DNA of 11,518 bases from an uncultured Eubacterium sp. (GTDB lineage: Bacteria; Bacillota; Clostridia; Oscillospirales; Acutalibacteraceae), in NCBI GenBank assembly GCA_910577215.1, contig CAJTMQ010000030.1, positions 1 through 11,518 of the forward strand, read 5' to 3'. The position numbers were made by a program, and so were the translations under genes. Positions within the stretch are counted from its first letter, which is position 1, and every line of letters begins with the position of its first letter. A model generated the notes under the pieces. It was given only the letters and a program-made list of their open reading frames with translations, was not told where the DNA came from and ran no database searches. Below are positions 1-6,393 of the stretch, piece by piece.

Positions 1-7
1 TAACGAT

Positions 8-154
8 ATGGTCAAATGTGATTGCAACAATCAGTTTGATAATATTAATAAAACAAGGCAAAAAGAAAACCGCTCCGAAAAAGTCTACCAAACAAAAACG
101 GAAACGGTAAAGGGATGGGGAGGAAACTCCCCTGACCTTGTGTCTTTAGTATAG
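8..154 (+). CDS. Small basic hypothetical protein, possibly the end of a longer gene
   Basis: An open frame of 48 codons runs from an ATG at 8 to TAG at 152-154; the frame is also open back to base 2, so this may be the C-terminal end of a gene starting outside the window. The peptide starts MVKCDCNN, has a Cys-x-Cys pair and is rich in Lys, Asn, Gln and Glu, with no hydrophobic segment. I do not recognise a family. The next gene (164-322) follows after 9 bases and is in the same reading frame, so the amber stop is all that separates them. No ribosome binding site can be judged because the upstream bases are missing. It could also be non-coding DNA that is open by chance. Confidence 0.3.
   Translation: MVKCDCNNQFDNINKTRQKENRSEKVYQTKTETVKGWGGNSPDLVSLV
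117..132. other. GC-rich hairpin with a GAAA tetraloop
   Basis: GGGGAG (117-122) pairs perfectly with CTCCCC (127-132) around a GAAA loop, a very stable 6-bp GNRA tetraloop hairpin in otherwise AT-rich DNA. No T-tract follows directly, so it does not look like an intrinsic terminator. It lies inside the uncertain small frame 8-154. It may be a structured RNA element or chance; the function is unknown. Confidence 0.4.
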
Positions 155-163
155 TACAAAACT

Positions 164-322
164 ATGAAAAAATCAATACTTTTATTAATTATCATTGCCT
201 GTGTAGGTTGTGCTCTTGCCTTTACAGTGTTATCTAATTTAAGATTAATTGTATTAATTACATCTGCTGTTGCTGCCACATCTGCATTAGTTATGATAAT
301 CAAAAACCGAAAGGATTTATAA
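164..322 (+). CDS. Small hydrophobic membrane protein, function unknown
   Basis: This 52-residue protein begins MKKSILLLIIIAC and has two hydrophobic stretches, about residues 4-23 and 28-46, followed by a basic tail ending KNRKDL. That pattern suggests a two-helix membrane hairpin. The alternative is a lipoprotein, because Ile-Ile-Ala-Cys at residues 10-13 fits a lipobox, though the second hydrophobic stretch argues against it. No clear Shine-Dalgarno sequence precedes the ATG, so it is either weakly translated or coupled to the frame ending at 154. Its stop codon directly abuts the ATG of the XRE gene at 323, whose ribosome binding site (AAAGGA, about 309-314) lies inside this gene, so the two are probably co-transcribed. 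No family recognised. Confidence 0.55.
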   Translation: MKKSILLLIIIACVGCALAFTVLSNLRLIVLITSAVAATSALVMIIKNRKDL

Positions 323-493
323 ATGACAATTAAAGAATTACGAACATTATCAAAAATGACACAACAGGAATTTGCTGACTATTTTGGAATTTCTAAAAGA
401 GCTATTGAAAGTTGGGAGGGCGGTCAAAGGCAATGCCCTAAATATCTTCTTGATTTGATTGAATACAAATTAAGAAATGAAAACTTGATATAA
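323..493 (+). CDS. Short XRE-type helix-turn-helix DNA-binding protein
   Basis: This 56-residue protein is almost entirely a helix-turn-helix domain of the Cro/C1 (XRE) type. The signature runs LSKMTQQEFADYFGISKRAI at about residues 9-28, where TQQEFADYFGIS is helix 2 and the turn and KRAIESWE is the recognition helix; it ends with the Leu-Ile-Glu-Tyr-Lys-Leu helix. Stand-alone proteins of this size and pattern are common in Clostridia and their mobile elements. There is no second domain for sensing or dimerisation. The start has a good AAAGGA site and lies immediately after the stop of the membrane-protein gene. It converges on the phage lysis cassette across the shared terminator 499-536. 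It probably binds DNA; the target, and whether it belongs to the phage or the host, cannot be told. Confidence 0.8.
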   Translation: MTIKELRTLSKMTQQEFADYFGISKRAIESWEGGQRQCPKYLLDLIEYKLRNENLI

Positions 494-498
494 TAAAA

Positions 499-536
499 AG
501 CCCCTACTGTTCAGAATTAACTGAGCAATAGGGGCT
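499..536. terminator. Bidirectional intrinsic terminator between convergent operons
   Basis: AGCCCCTA (499-506) pairs perfectly with TAGGGGCT (529-536). The stem continues inward, after a C-A mismatch, through CTG/CAA and TTCAG/CTGAG-like pairing to an AATTAA loop (515-520). On the minus strand the hairpin is followed by TTTTTATTATA, a good U-tract that ends the phage late operon after the endolysin. On the plus strand it is followed by the weaker ATAATTTTAT, which would end the XRE operon. It fills the 66-base gap between two converging genes, as expected for a shared terminator. Confidence 0.88.
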
Positions 537-559
537 ATAATTTTATGCTTTATTCAATT

Positions 560-1411
560 TTATAATCCACCCGCATAGGCAACAAAGCCGCATTTATAGT
601 TGGATGTACCATCTATCTTGTAAAGTACAAGGTACATACCGTCTATCTTGCCAAGGCAGGTGCAGCTTTCTTTAGGGCTGAGTGTGCCGACAGTTGTTTT
701 CTTTGCCGTATCGGCATAAACGGTTTCCTTGGTTGAGCCATTGGTCCACGTTTTGCCTGCTGTCGGCACAGTAGTTACACCGCCAGCATACTTCACAAAG
801 CCCGCCTTATGTTTCGATGTGCCGCTGAGTTCATATACAACAACATAGCCGTTGCCTGACTTCCCATAGCACTGTGCAGCTTCCTTTGCAGAAAGCGAGC
901 CAAGTTCTTCCTTGAGATTACTCTGCTTGTAAACAGGCTCTTTTGTTTTGCCGTTCTGCCACTTGATGGGTGAAGGATAGCTGCCTGATGCACTTCCCGT
1001 ACTTGATATATCATTCCAATCAATATAACTGTTAGGGTCAAGGAGGTTTTTGTTGTATGCCCACGTTTTGGAATTCTGCACCTCAATATGAAGGTGAGCT
1101 CCATAGCTGTTTCCTGTGTTGCCCATTATGCCGACTGAATCACCCTTTTTTATGGTGCTGCCGACCTTCAGCTTGCTCTTTTCTTTCATATGTGCCATTA
1201 GGATTGATTTGCCGTCTGTGGTTGTGATAACAACCATATTGCCGTAGCTTGTGTTGTATTCGTTTCTCTGAACGGTACCGTCTGCAGGTGAAACAAGGGT
1301 GATATTGGGGCAGATTCGGTCAACTCCTGTGTGATAACCTGCTGCCCAGTTACCTTTTTTCTTGAATGCGGTAGTCTGTGAGGATGATGCATTAAATGGT
1401 GAACGATACAT
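560..1411 (-). CDS. Phage endolysin, M23 (LytM-type) zinc metallopeptidase with two C-terminal wall-binding repeats
   Basis: This 283-residue protein should cut peptide bonds in the host peptidoglycan at lysis. Residues about 20-125 form an M23 domain: the His27-xxx-Asp31 pair (YHTGVD) and His108 of the His106-Leu-His108 motif are the expected zinc ligands, and His74 (LMAHM) and His106 the expected catalytic histidines, so all key residues are present. A Ser/Gly-rich linker (about 134-147) leads to two tandem 64-residue repeats (148-211 and 219-282) that probably bind the cell wall in an SH3-like fold. There is no signal peptide, so export should depend on the holin just upstream. The start has a GAGGAGGAA site, which lies inside the last codons of the holin gene two bases away. 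It is the last gene of the operon. Confidence 0.92.
   Translation of the reverse strand: MYRSPFNASSSQTTAFKKKGNWAAGYHTGVDRICPNITLVSPADGTVQRNEYNTSYGNMVVITTTDGKSILMAHMKEKSKLKVGSTIKKGDSVGIMGNTGNSYGAHLHIEVQNSKTWAYNKNLLDPNSYIDWNDISSTGSASGSYPSPIKWQNGKTKEPVYKQSNLKEELGSLSAKEAAQCYGKSGNGYVVVYELSGTSKHKAGFVKYAGGVTTVPTAGKTWTNGSTKETVYADTAKKTTVGTLSPKESCTCLGKIDGMYLVLYKIDGTSNYKCGFVAYAGGL
566..970 (-). repeat. Two diverged tandem repeats in the endolysin C-terminus
   Basis: Two 64-residue units, encoded at 970-779 and 757-566, share the order: Trp, then Asn-Gly-x-Thr-Lys-Glu-x-Val-Tyr, Leu-Ser-x-Lys-Glu, Cys-x-Gly-Lys, Gly-x-Tyr, Gly-Thr-Ser, Lys-x-Gly-Phe-Val-x-Tyr-Ala-Gly-Gly. They are clearly an internal duplication at protein level, diverged at DNA level. 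Such paired C-terminal units in endolysins usually bind peptidoglycan or wall polymers; the ligand is unknown. Confidence 0.85.
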
Positions 1412-1413
1412 AT

Positions 1414-1632
1414 TTATTCCTCCTCTGCTTTTGCAGGCGACTGCAAATTCATTATTGCTGCAAGTCCGGCTGATGCGGCAGAAAGTGCAAGACCGATTAA
1501 CGCAGTTTTGACAACATCCCTATCGCCTGTGAAGTCTACACCGGCAATATTAACAATTATGTAGCCTGCTGCTGTCTGTACAAAGGTTTTTAACATTCTT
1601 TTAGCTGTTTCTTTTGTAAACTTGAATTTCAT
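1414..1632 (-). CDS. Phage holin, small two-helix membrane protein (r1t-like)
   Basis: A 72-residue protein with a basic N-terminus (MKFKFTKETAKRM), a first hydrophobic helix at about 14-31, a short polar turn with FTGDRD, a second Ala/Gly-rich helix at about 41-62, and an acidic tail ending EEE. Size, two-helix layout and position directly before the endolysin are those of a small holin that opens the membrane at lysis; it resembles the r1t-type holins of Firmicute phages, but the family call is by eye. The start follows a GGAGG site. The GAG-GAG-GAA codons for the C-terminal Glu run double as the ribosome binding site for the endolysin, so the two are likely translationally coupled. Confidence 0.85.
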   Translation of the reverse strand: MKFKFTKETAKRMLKTFVQTAAGYIIVNIAGVDFTGDRDVVKTALIGLALSAASAGLAAIMNLQSPAKAEEE

Positions 1633-1650
1633 TTTTAATCCTCCACAAAA

Positions 1651-1959
1651 TTAATGAATTACTAATGTAAGCACTGCACCAATAACAGCACCTACAACAG
1701 TTGTAATAAGACTTGTCCATATTGTTCGTTTAAAATACTTATGGCTTTCAGCAGGTTCTCTTTCAAGACGCTCAAGTCTTGCCCCTTGTTTCGTCTGTTC
1801 TTTTGCCATATATTCCATATTAACTGCAAGAGTTTTTACTGAAGTTGTTAATTCAGTTAAAGTCTTATCCCTTTCCTCTTGCTCATGCATACGGTGTTTA
1901 AGGCTCTTAATTTCGTTTTCGTGGTCTTTAAGAGCAACTGCAACTTCTTCATTTGTCAC
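1651..1959 (-). CDS. xhlA: XhlA-like lysis-associated membrane protein
   Basis: With a GTG start at 1959 this is a 102-residue protein: a long charged coiled-coil segment (about residues 5-75, many Glu, Lys, Arg and Leu heptads) followed by one C-terminal membrane helix (about 80-101, TIWTSLITTVVGAV). This is the layout of the haemolysin XhlA family, which in Bacillus prophage PBSX acts with a holin and an amidase in lysis. The GTG is chosen because AAGGAGG lies nine bases before it; a longer reading from TTG at 1980 would translate that site itself. It starts one base after the stop of the XkdX-like gene and precedes the holin, so it belongs to the lysis cassette. It could act as a second holin or a holin partner. 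Confidence 0.78.
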   Translation of the reverse strand: MTNEEVAVALKDHENEIKSLKHRMHEQEERDKTLTELTTSVKTLAVNMEYMAKEQTKQGARLERLEREPAESHKYFKRTIWTSLITTVVGAVIGAVLTLVIH

Positions 1960-1960
1960 A

Positions 1961-2071
1961 TCAGATTTCCTCCTTATCAAGTATTTTCTGCACCTGTTCT
2001 CTCAACTTTTCAGGCACATCATCAATTGTTTTCTTACCTTTTCGGATAAGGTCTGCATATACCTTTTCCAT
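1961..2071 (-). CDS. xkdX: XkdX-like short phage protein
   Basis: A 36-residue frame starting MEKVYADLIRKGKKTIDDVP and ending KEEI. The motif Tyr-Ala-x-Leu-Ile-x-Lys-Gly followed by Thr-Ile-Asp-Asp-Val-Pro and a Leu-Arg-x-x-Val helix matches the short XkdX/CD1375-type proteins found between the baseplate genes and the lysis cassette of many Firmicute prophages. Their function is not established. The start has a strong AGGAGG site (AATAGGAGGATAAC) that overlaps the end of the preceding 87-residue gene. The C-terminal codons carry the AAGGAGG site for the XhlA-like gene. It is easily missed because of its length. Confidence 0.85.
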   Translation of the reverse strand: MEKVYADLIRKGKKTIDDVPEKLREQVQKILDKEEI

Positions 2072-2075
2072 AAAG

Positions 2076-2339
2076 TTATCCTCCTATTAATTCGTACACA
2101 TCGCAAAGAGCAAGCTGTGTATCTGTAAGCTCATTTGCAAGTTCTCTGTTATTTTCATTAAGTAACATGATGTATTCATCCTTTGTGTATTGAGTCTGAT
2201 TGAATTCATACTCTGTATGCTCGCCGTTTTCATCAGTTACTGTCATTTCGCTGATGTCCTTGTTTTCCCATACAGAATGTTCATCAATCTCAATTTCTTT
2301 TGGTTTAACTGTGCTTTGCACTCTTCCGTGATTTATCAT
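2076..2339 (-). CDS. Conserved prophage protein between receptor-binding and XkdX genes (XkdW position)
   Basis: An acidic 87-residue soluble protein starting MINHGRVQSTVKPKEIEIDE. It contains SVWENKDI, an acidic Tyr/Phe-rich middle (EHTEYEFNQTQYTKDEY) and a C-terminal helix with LTDTQLALCDVYELIG. Proteins of this size with the NHGRVQSTVKP start and the TDTQLALCDVYE end are commonly seen in Clostridia prophages directly before XkdX; the slot matches XkdW of PBSX. No enzymatic motif is present. It may be a minor tail-tip or fibre-assembly protein, but that is inferred from position only. The start has a TAAGGAGG site that overlaps the stop region of the upstream gene. Confidence 0.72.
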   Translation of the reverse strand: MINHGRVQSTVKPKEIEIDEHSVWENKDISEMTVTDENGEHTEYEFNQTQYTKDEYIMLLNENNRELANELTDTQLALCDVYELIGG

Positions 2340-2351
2340 TGCAAGTCCTCC

Positions 2352-4130
2352 TTAATCCGCTGTTGGTATGTACACAAGACGGCATCCGTTCATTCGCATT
2401 GCCTGATTGTAATTTGTCTGCAAATCTGTATGGAATGCTCCGCAATAGGCAGCCTGATTCCATAAGCCGCCATTGAGTACAATCTTATTAACTGTACTGT
2501 TCGGAACGACTGCCAATCTGTCACCAACAGGCAACGCACTTGTTCCGCCTATTTCGGACGGCATAAACAGCCAGTCATATTTTTCATCATAGCCGAAAGC
2601 GTTGATATATCCGTAATTGTTGGCAACTGTCAGTTCAGGTGAATGATAATTGCCGTCTGTTTTATTAACATCAAAATTGAAATCATCGGCAATATACACT
2701 CTGTTTGCTCCGTTTTCATCACCCTTGTAATTTATGCCCTCAATCATTAAGGCAATATTGCCGTAAGGATTTTCAACACCACGGTAAGATAAAGAAAGGA
2801 AACCTTCTTCCCGGTATGTAGTTTCAACTCCATTGGTAATATTAAAGGTTGTTGCTGCATTGCCGGTTACATTTCCTAAAGTTCTTGTAGCACCCGTATT
2901 GCAGGCACAGTTCTTACCTGACACATCAGACAATCTGCAAACACCCTGTCCTATAGCAGCCTGCATATTCAATGTACCGTATTCGATCATCATAAGAAGC
3001 TGATTTGCCGATAATGTTTTAATCATTTCACAATGCCATCCGGTACCTCTGTTTGAACACAGCTTTTCAGCATTGGTTATATTCAAGGCAATATTCTGAC
3101 CCGATATTGGCTTTTGTGAAGAAACAGAACAAATCAAATCAGCTTCCGTGTTGATTTCGGGGTTTGTTGACTGAGCATCATTATAATAGCCTGTGTCGGA
3201 TGCCTTTTTGAGAACTCCCTCATAGGCGGAAAACAGGATATAATCAACCTCGTTGCCGTTTTCGTCATAGAATGCAGGATGAGGCTTAAAGCCTGCTTTT
3301 GGTGTATCAGAAGCATAATAATTAGCTTTGCGGATATGATAGCCAATACCCGTTGCTATGTTCTTCTCAAGCTTCAACGGAACAACCTTGTAATAAAACT
3401 TAGGCTGATACACCATTACTTGACCATTTGTACCATCATCGGTATAGTTTGTATCACCGTAATATGCGTTTATTGTTCCGTTATCAGCAACATTGCAGCG
3501 TTTACGGCCGCCGTACATAGCAAAGCCGTCAAAGTCTGTGCCTGCATTCTTGCCTACTGCGCCTGCAAGTCTTGTGAATATCTTGTTTTCATAATCAACG
3601 CAAAGTCCAAGAATGTCATTATCTGTATAGCCAATATATGCTTTGATTTCCTCTACACCTTCAAGGGCTTCTTTTGCGTTATTAACAGTTTCTTCAATTG
3701 CACCGATTGCCTTTGTTGCTTCATTTATTGTTTCCATTAAAATAAGAAATTCATCTGTACTTGTAACTTGATTTGCTGAAGCAGGAACAGCACCTACTTC
3801 TATAAAGAAGGTTGCAGATGATAAAATTGAATTTCCATCCATTAATGATATATCTGCATTTACTGTGCCTTCTACTGCTAAAACCTGATTGGTAAGTTCA
3901 ACAGTAATTGTATTATCTTGGTTAATCGTAGCTTCATTAATACAGCTTGTTCCATCTTGCTTTAAACACCTGAAAACAGCAGTACAATTTTTAGGCGGAA
4001 CAAATTGTTCTCCGCTCTCTGTTATTGTAATTCTTACAAATCTTGAATTATTATCCCACTGTTTGCCCTTAATGTATCTGAATTTAACATTATCATTTAC
4101 ATCAAGCGTTAGATTTTGAATAGCTTGCAT
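2352..4130 (-). CDS. BppU-like baseplate/receptor-binding protein with C-type-lectin-like C-terminus
   Basis: This 592-residue protein has three parts. Residues 1-115 look like the BppU N-terminal domain that docks on Gram-positive phage baseplates (IKGKQWDNNSRFVRI, then KQDGTSC, ending SATFFIEVG). Residues about 120-165 form a helical stalk. Residues about 170-592 look like a large C-type-lectin-like/formylglycine-generating-enzyme fold, with GYDEKYDWLFMPSEIGG (about 513-529) and the final GGLWNQAAYCGAF...NGCRLVYIP (554-589). That ending resembles the variable region of diversity-generating-retroelement target proteins. Nine or more Cys residues occur in this half. It probably binds the host surface. 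The start has GAGGAGG and overlaps the end of the Tal gene by 29 bases. Base composition rises in the C-terminal half, suggesting an exchanged module. Confidence 0.82.
   Translation of the reverse strand: MQAIQNLTLDVNDNVKFRYIKGKQWDNNSRFVRITITESGEQFVPPKNCTAVFRCLKQDGTSCINEATINQDNTITVELTNQVLAVEGTVNADISLMDGNSILSSATFFIEVGAVPASANQVTSTDEFLILMETINEATKAIGAIEETVNNAKEALEGVEEIKAYIGYTDNDILGLCVDYENKIFTRLAGAVGKNAGTDFDGFAMYGGRKRCNVADNGTINAYYGDTNYTDDGTNGQVMVYQPKFYYKVVPLKLEKNIATGIGYHIRKANYYASDTPKAGFKPHPAFYDENGNEVDYILFSAYEGVLKKASDTGYYNDAQSTNPEINTEADLICSVSSQKPISGQNIALNITNAEKLCSNRGTGWHCEMIKTLSANQLLMMIEYGTLNMQAAIGQGVCRLSDVSGKNCACNTGATRTLGNVTGNAATTFNITNGVETTYREEGFLSLSYRGVENPYGNIALMIEGINYKGDENGANRVYIADDFNFDVNKTDGNYHSPELTVANNYGYINAFGYDEKYDWLFMPSEIGGTSALPVGDRLAVVPNSTVNKIVLNGGLWNQAAYCGAFHTDLQTNYNQAMRMNGCRLVYIPTAD
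2367..2474 (-). other. Position equivalent to a DGR variable region (candidate)
   Basis: Codons 553-588 of the receptor-binding protein encode the terminal lectin-like strand and loop, which in diversity-generating-retroelement targets is the adenine-mutated variable repeat. The motif Gly-Gly-x-Trp-Asn, Gly-Ala-Phe and Gly-x-Arg-Leu-Val-Tyr is kept. Several exposed positions use codons ending in A or G (TTA, CAG, CAG, TTG, CAG), which mutation of Asn AAC/AAT template codons would not give. No second copy that could be the template is seen in the window. It is therefore only a structural equivalent unless a template lies outside. Confidence 0.35.
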
Positions 4131-6393
4131 TTTTTAGTTCCTCCTCAAGATTTTCAATTTTGTTTAAAAGATATTTAACTGCATAGGTTAAAGGTGCTAT
4201 AAATTCTTCATACGATAAGCTCCAGCCAGCTTCATTATCATATGAGCATGCTGCTATATTTCCAATAGTTTTCTTTGCTGCTGAATCTATATCCGGTGCC
4301 ATAAAACCGAATCTAATAGGAGCAGTGTTACCTTCATGTTTCAAATTATAACTATACGGTTGGATTGCCTTGATGAAATCAAGAACAGAAAAATCTAATA
4401 ATTTTTGATTTTTCTTTTTGTTAGGATCTGATGTAACTATTGGAGAATTATCTAAATAAATTCTTGACCATTTATGCGAGGGTTCTCCTAAGTCACAAGT
4501 TGAATTTTCTGTTCCGTTCTGATCTAATGGTTGTAACACACCAGCATTGCTATTGTTTATATACCATCTAAGTTGTCTCCATCTTTCAGAATTTAAACCA
4601 CCATTGCAAGCCCTTACAGAGAATGGATTTGAATTGTATCCATACGTATCTGATGAGTTATCCATATTTACATTAATTTGTGGAGAAGAAATCATTCCCT
4701 TATTAACAATTGATTCGCAGCGAACTTCATTACATTCAATATTGCCATCATCTGATATTGCCAAAATGTATTCAGAGCCTACAGTTGAATAAATTTTAAT
4801 TATATAGTTTTGAGTACTGCTTCCTGTTTCTGATGAAATTTCACAAATAATTTGGTAAGTCTGACCATCTGATTCTTTAACATCCCACGTTTTTTTCATC
4901 CCGGTATCAGTTATTTCAAACCCGGCTATATTGCCCTTGTCTGCTTCAATAGCTATTCCTCGGATATATTGCCCCACAAGTTCATCTGAAACAACTCCAT
5001 TTGCTGTGATAGCAGTTTTCCATTCCCAATCTCTTCCGTCTGGTGTCCTTGTTTTTGCAATTTGTATTCCTAAAGTTCCTATTGACAGAGCTCCATATAA
5101 TTCAGATGCAGGGTCTAAATCTTCAAATAAAACAGCACGAATATTTTGTTTTTCCGATGCTGTAATTTGTGATTTGAGTTGAACGTTTACAGCATTTAAA
5201 ATTCCCTGCACTTTTTCCGCATTGATTGTTCCATCAGAATTGGTTATTTGTCTTATTAATTCCAAATTATTATTCACTAAATTTTCGGTGTTTTTTATAT
5301 CTGTTGTTGCCTTTTCTACAGATAAGGTATTATTTGTGAAATAATTTGGCTGAAATGACCCTAAAACAACGCTTTGTGTTTTTCCCCTAATACAATCATA
5401 TGTAACGGAAATTGCCTGCGTTTTAACCGATATGCCAAGTTTTTCGTTTAAACAAACTGCGGTATCTCCTAAAGAAATCTTTTCAAGCTGTGCAAAACTA
5501 CTGTATTCCGAAACATTTTCAAGAAGTTCAACATCAATATCCAATGTTATTTCCTCTTTATCAACGTTCTCTTCCGAAAACATAAGTTTACTTCTGCGAA
5601 TAAGTTCCTGCTGCAGTGCTGCTAATGTTGGAAATGATGCTTCATCTTCTTGTGCATCTTGTGTGAGTTTTACATCCTCAAATTTAACAACTCTTGTATA
5701 TACAACAGGATAATTATTAATCAAAGGACTATCTACCCAAGGCTCATTTCCAGTTAACATATATCCGTTATATGCTTGCGGAACTATGCGCGTACATAGA
5801 TTGCTTCTATCAATTTTCTGTGTCATCCCAAGTATGTTTTTACCATACCTAAGAGTTACTCCGTAATCTCCGCCAGCTTGCTGATTTATTATGATATTAA
5901 AGTTATCATAAATAATCTGCCCTCCCCAACGATTAATGAACGATTGGTCAATATCACCATTAATTGCACTGATTGCATTTTGATTCTGATAATACGCAGT
6001 AGCGGTTTTTATTATATTGCTGCTTCCTGTATATTTAGTGCCTTTTAGAATTTGATTCAATGCTGTTTGTCCGTTAACTAATGTAGGTCTGACATCAAGA
6101 AGAAACGTATCATTGCAGGCATCTAAAAAAATCGGATATGCCAGGGCGGTAATCTCCGTTTCATTCAATTCTACGTTATAGATTCTAAATAACTGTTCAC
6201 CATTAAATGAAGGTGCTTTAATTACAGCTCCATCAACTATAAATTTCCACCATCCTTGCCCATCAACAATATGTTTTAAGGAAAGCACCCAATCTGCATT
6301 CAGATTAGCAGTAATTGTACATTCTGTTGGAAACAATACAATATTTCCATTATTATTAAAATTTGTGTTTTGAGGAGAATATATCTGAATCAT
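4102..6393 (-). CDS. Tal-like tail-tip protein with C-terminal S74 self-cleaving chaperone domain
   Basis: A 763-residue protein following Dit. Residues about 1-355 look like the Tal/gp27-type hub and prophage endopeptidase-tail region that closes the tail tip. Residues 355-480 are a helical and linker stretch, including DGTINAEKVQG. Residues about 480-650 are beta-rich, with CDLGEPSHKWSRIYLDN just before the last domain. Residues 655-763 form a peptidase S74 intramolecular chaperone: Ser655-Asp656 with the following Lys run is the expected self-cleavage site, GFMAPDID and SLSYEEFIAPLTYAV are typical, and a C-terminal coiled coil ends it. In this family the domain trimerises the stalk and is then cut off, here about 109 residues. 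The start has GGAGG; the stop overlaps the next gene. No peptidoglycan hydrolase motif was recognised. Confidence 0.85.
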   Translation of the reverse strand: MIQIYSPQNTNFNNNGNIVLFPTECTITANLNADWVLSLKHIVDGQGWWKFIVDGAVIKAPSFNGEQLFRIYNVELNETEITALAYPIFLDACNDTFLLDVRPTLVNGQTALNQILKGTKYTGSSNIIKTATAYYQNQNAISAINGDIDQSFINRWGGQIIYDNFNIIINQQAGGDYGVTLRYGKNILGMTQKIDRSNLCTRIVPQAYNGYMLTGNEPWVDSPLINNYPVVYTRVVKFEDVKLTQDAQEDEASFPTLAALQQELIRRSKLMFSEENVDKEEITLDIDVELLENVSEYSSFAQLEKISLGDTAVCLNEKLGISVKTQAISVTYDCIRGKTQSVVLGSFQPNYFTNNTLSVEKATTDIKNTENLVNNNLELIRQITNSDGTINAEKVQGILNAVNVQLKSQITASEKQNIRAVLFEDLDPASELYGALSIGTLGIQIAKTRTPDGRDWEWKTAITANGVVSDELVGQYIRGIAIEADKGNIAGFEITDTGMKKTWDVKESDGQTYQIICEISSETGSSTQNYIIKIYSTVGSEYILAISDDGNIECNEVRCESIVNKGMISSPQINVNMDNSSDTYGYNSNPFSVRACNGGLNSERWRQLRWYINNSNAGVLQPLDQNGTENSTCDLGEPSHKWSRIYLDNSPIVTSDPNKKKNQKLLDFSVLDFIKAIQPYSYNLKHEGNTAPIRFGFMAPDIDSAAKKTIGNIAACSYDNEAGWSLSYEEFIAPLTYAVKYLLNKIENLEEELKNASYSKSNA

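Noticed and set aside
85..303. A 72-codon minus-strand frame at the left end
   Set aside because: It overlaps the plus-strand small genes in antisense, would run past the terminator and has no domain; the plus-strand membrane protein and its abutting XRE gene are the better reading.
1960..1980. TTG start for the XhlA-like protein at 1980
   Set aside because: The extra codons contain the AAGGAGG ribosome binding site itself; GTG 1959 is correctly spaced from it.
3279..3740. A 153-codon plus-strand open frame opposite the receptor-binding gene, Cys and Ile rich
   Set aside because: It lies wholly antisense to a well-supported gene, matches no family I know and has a composition typical of reverse-strand reading.
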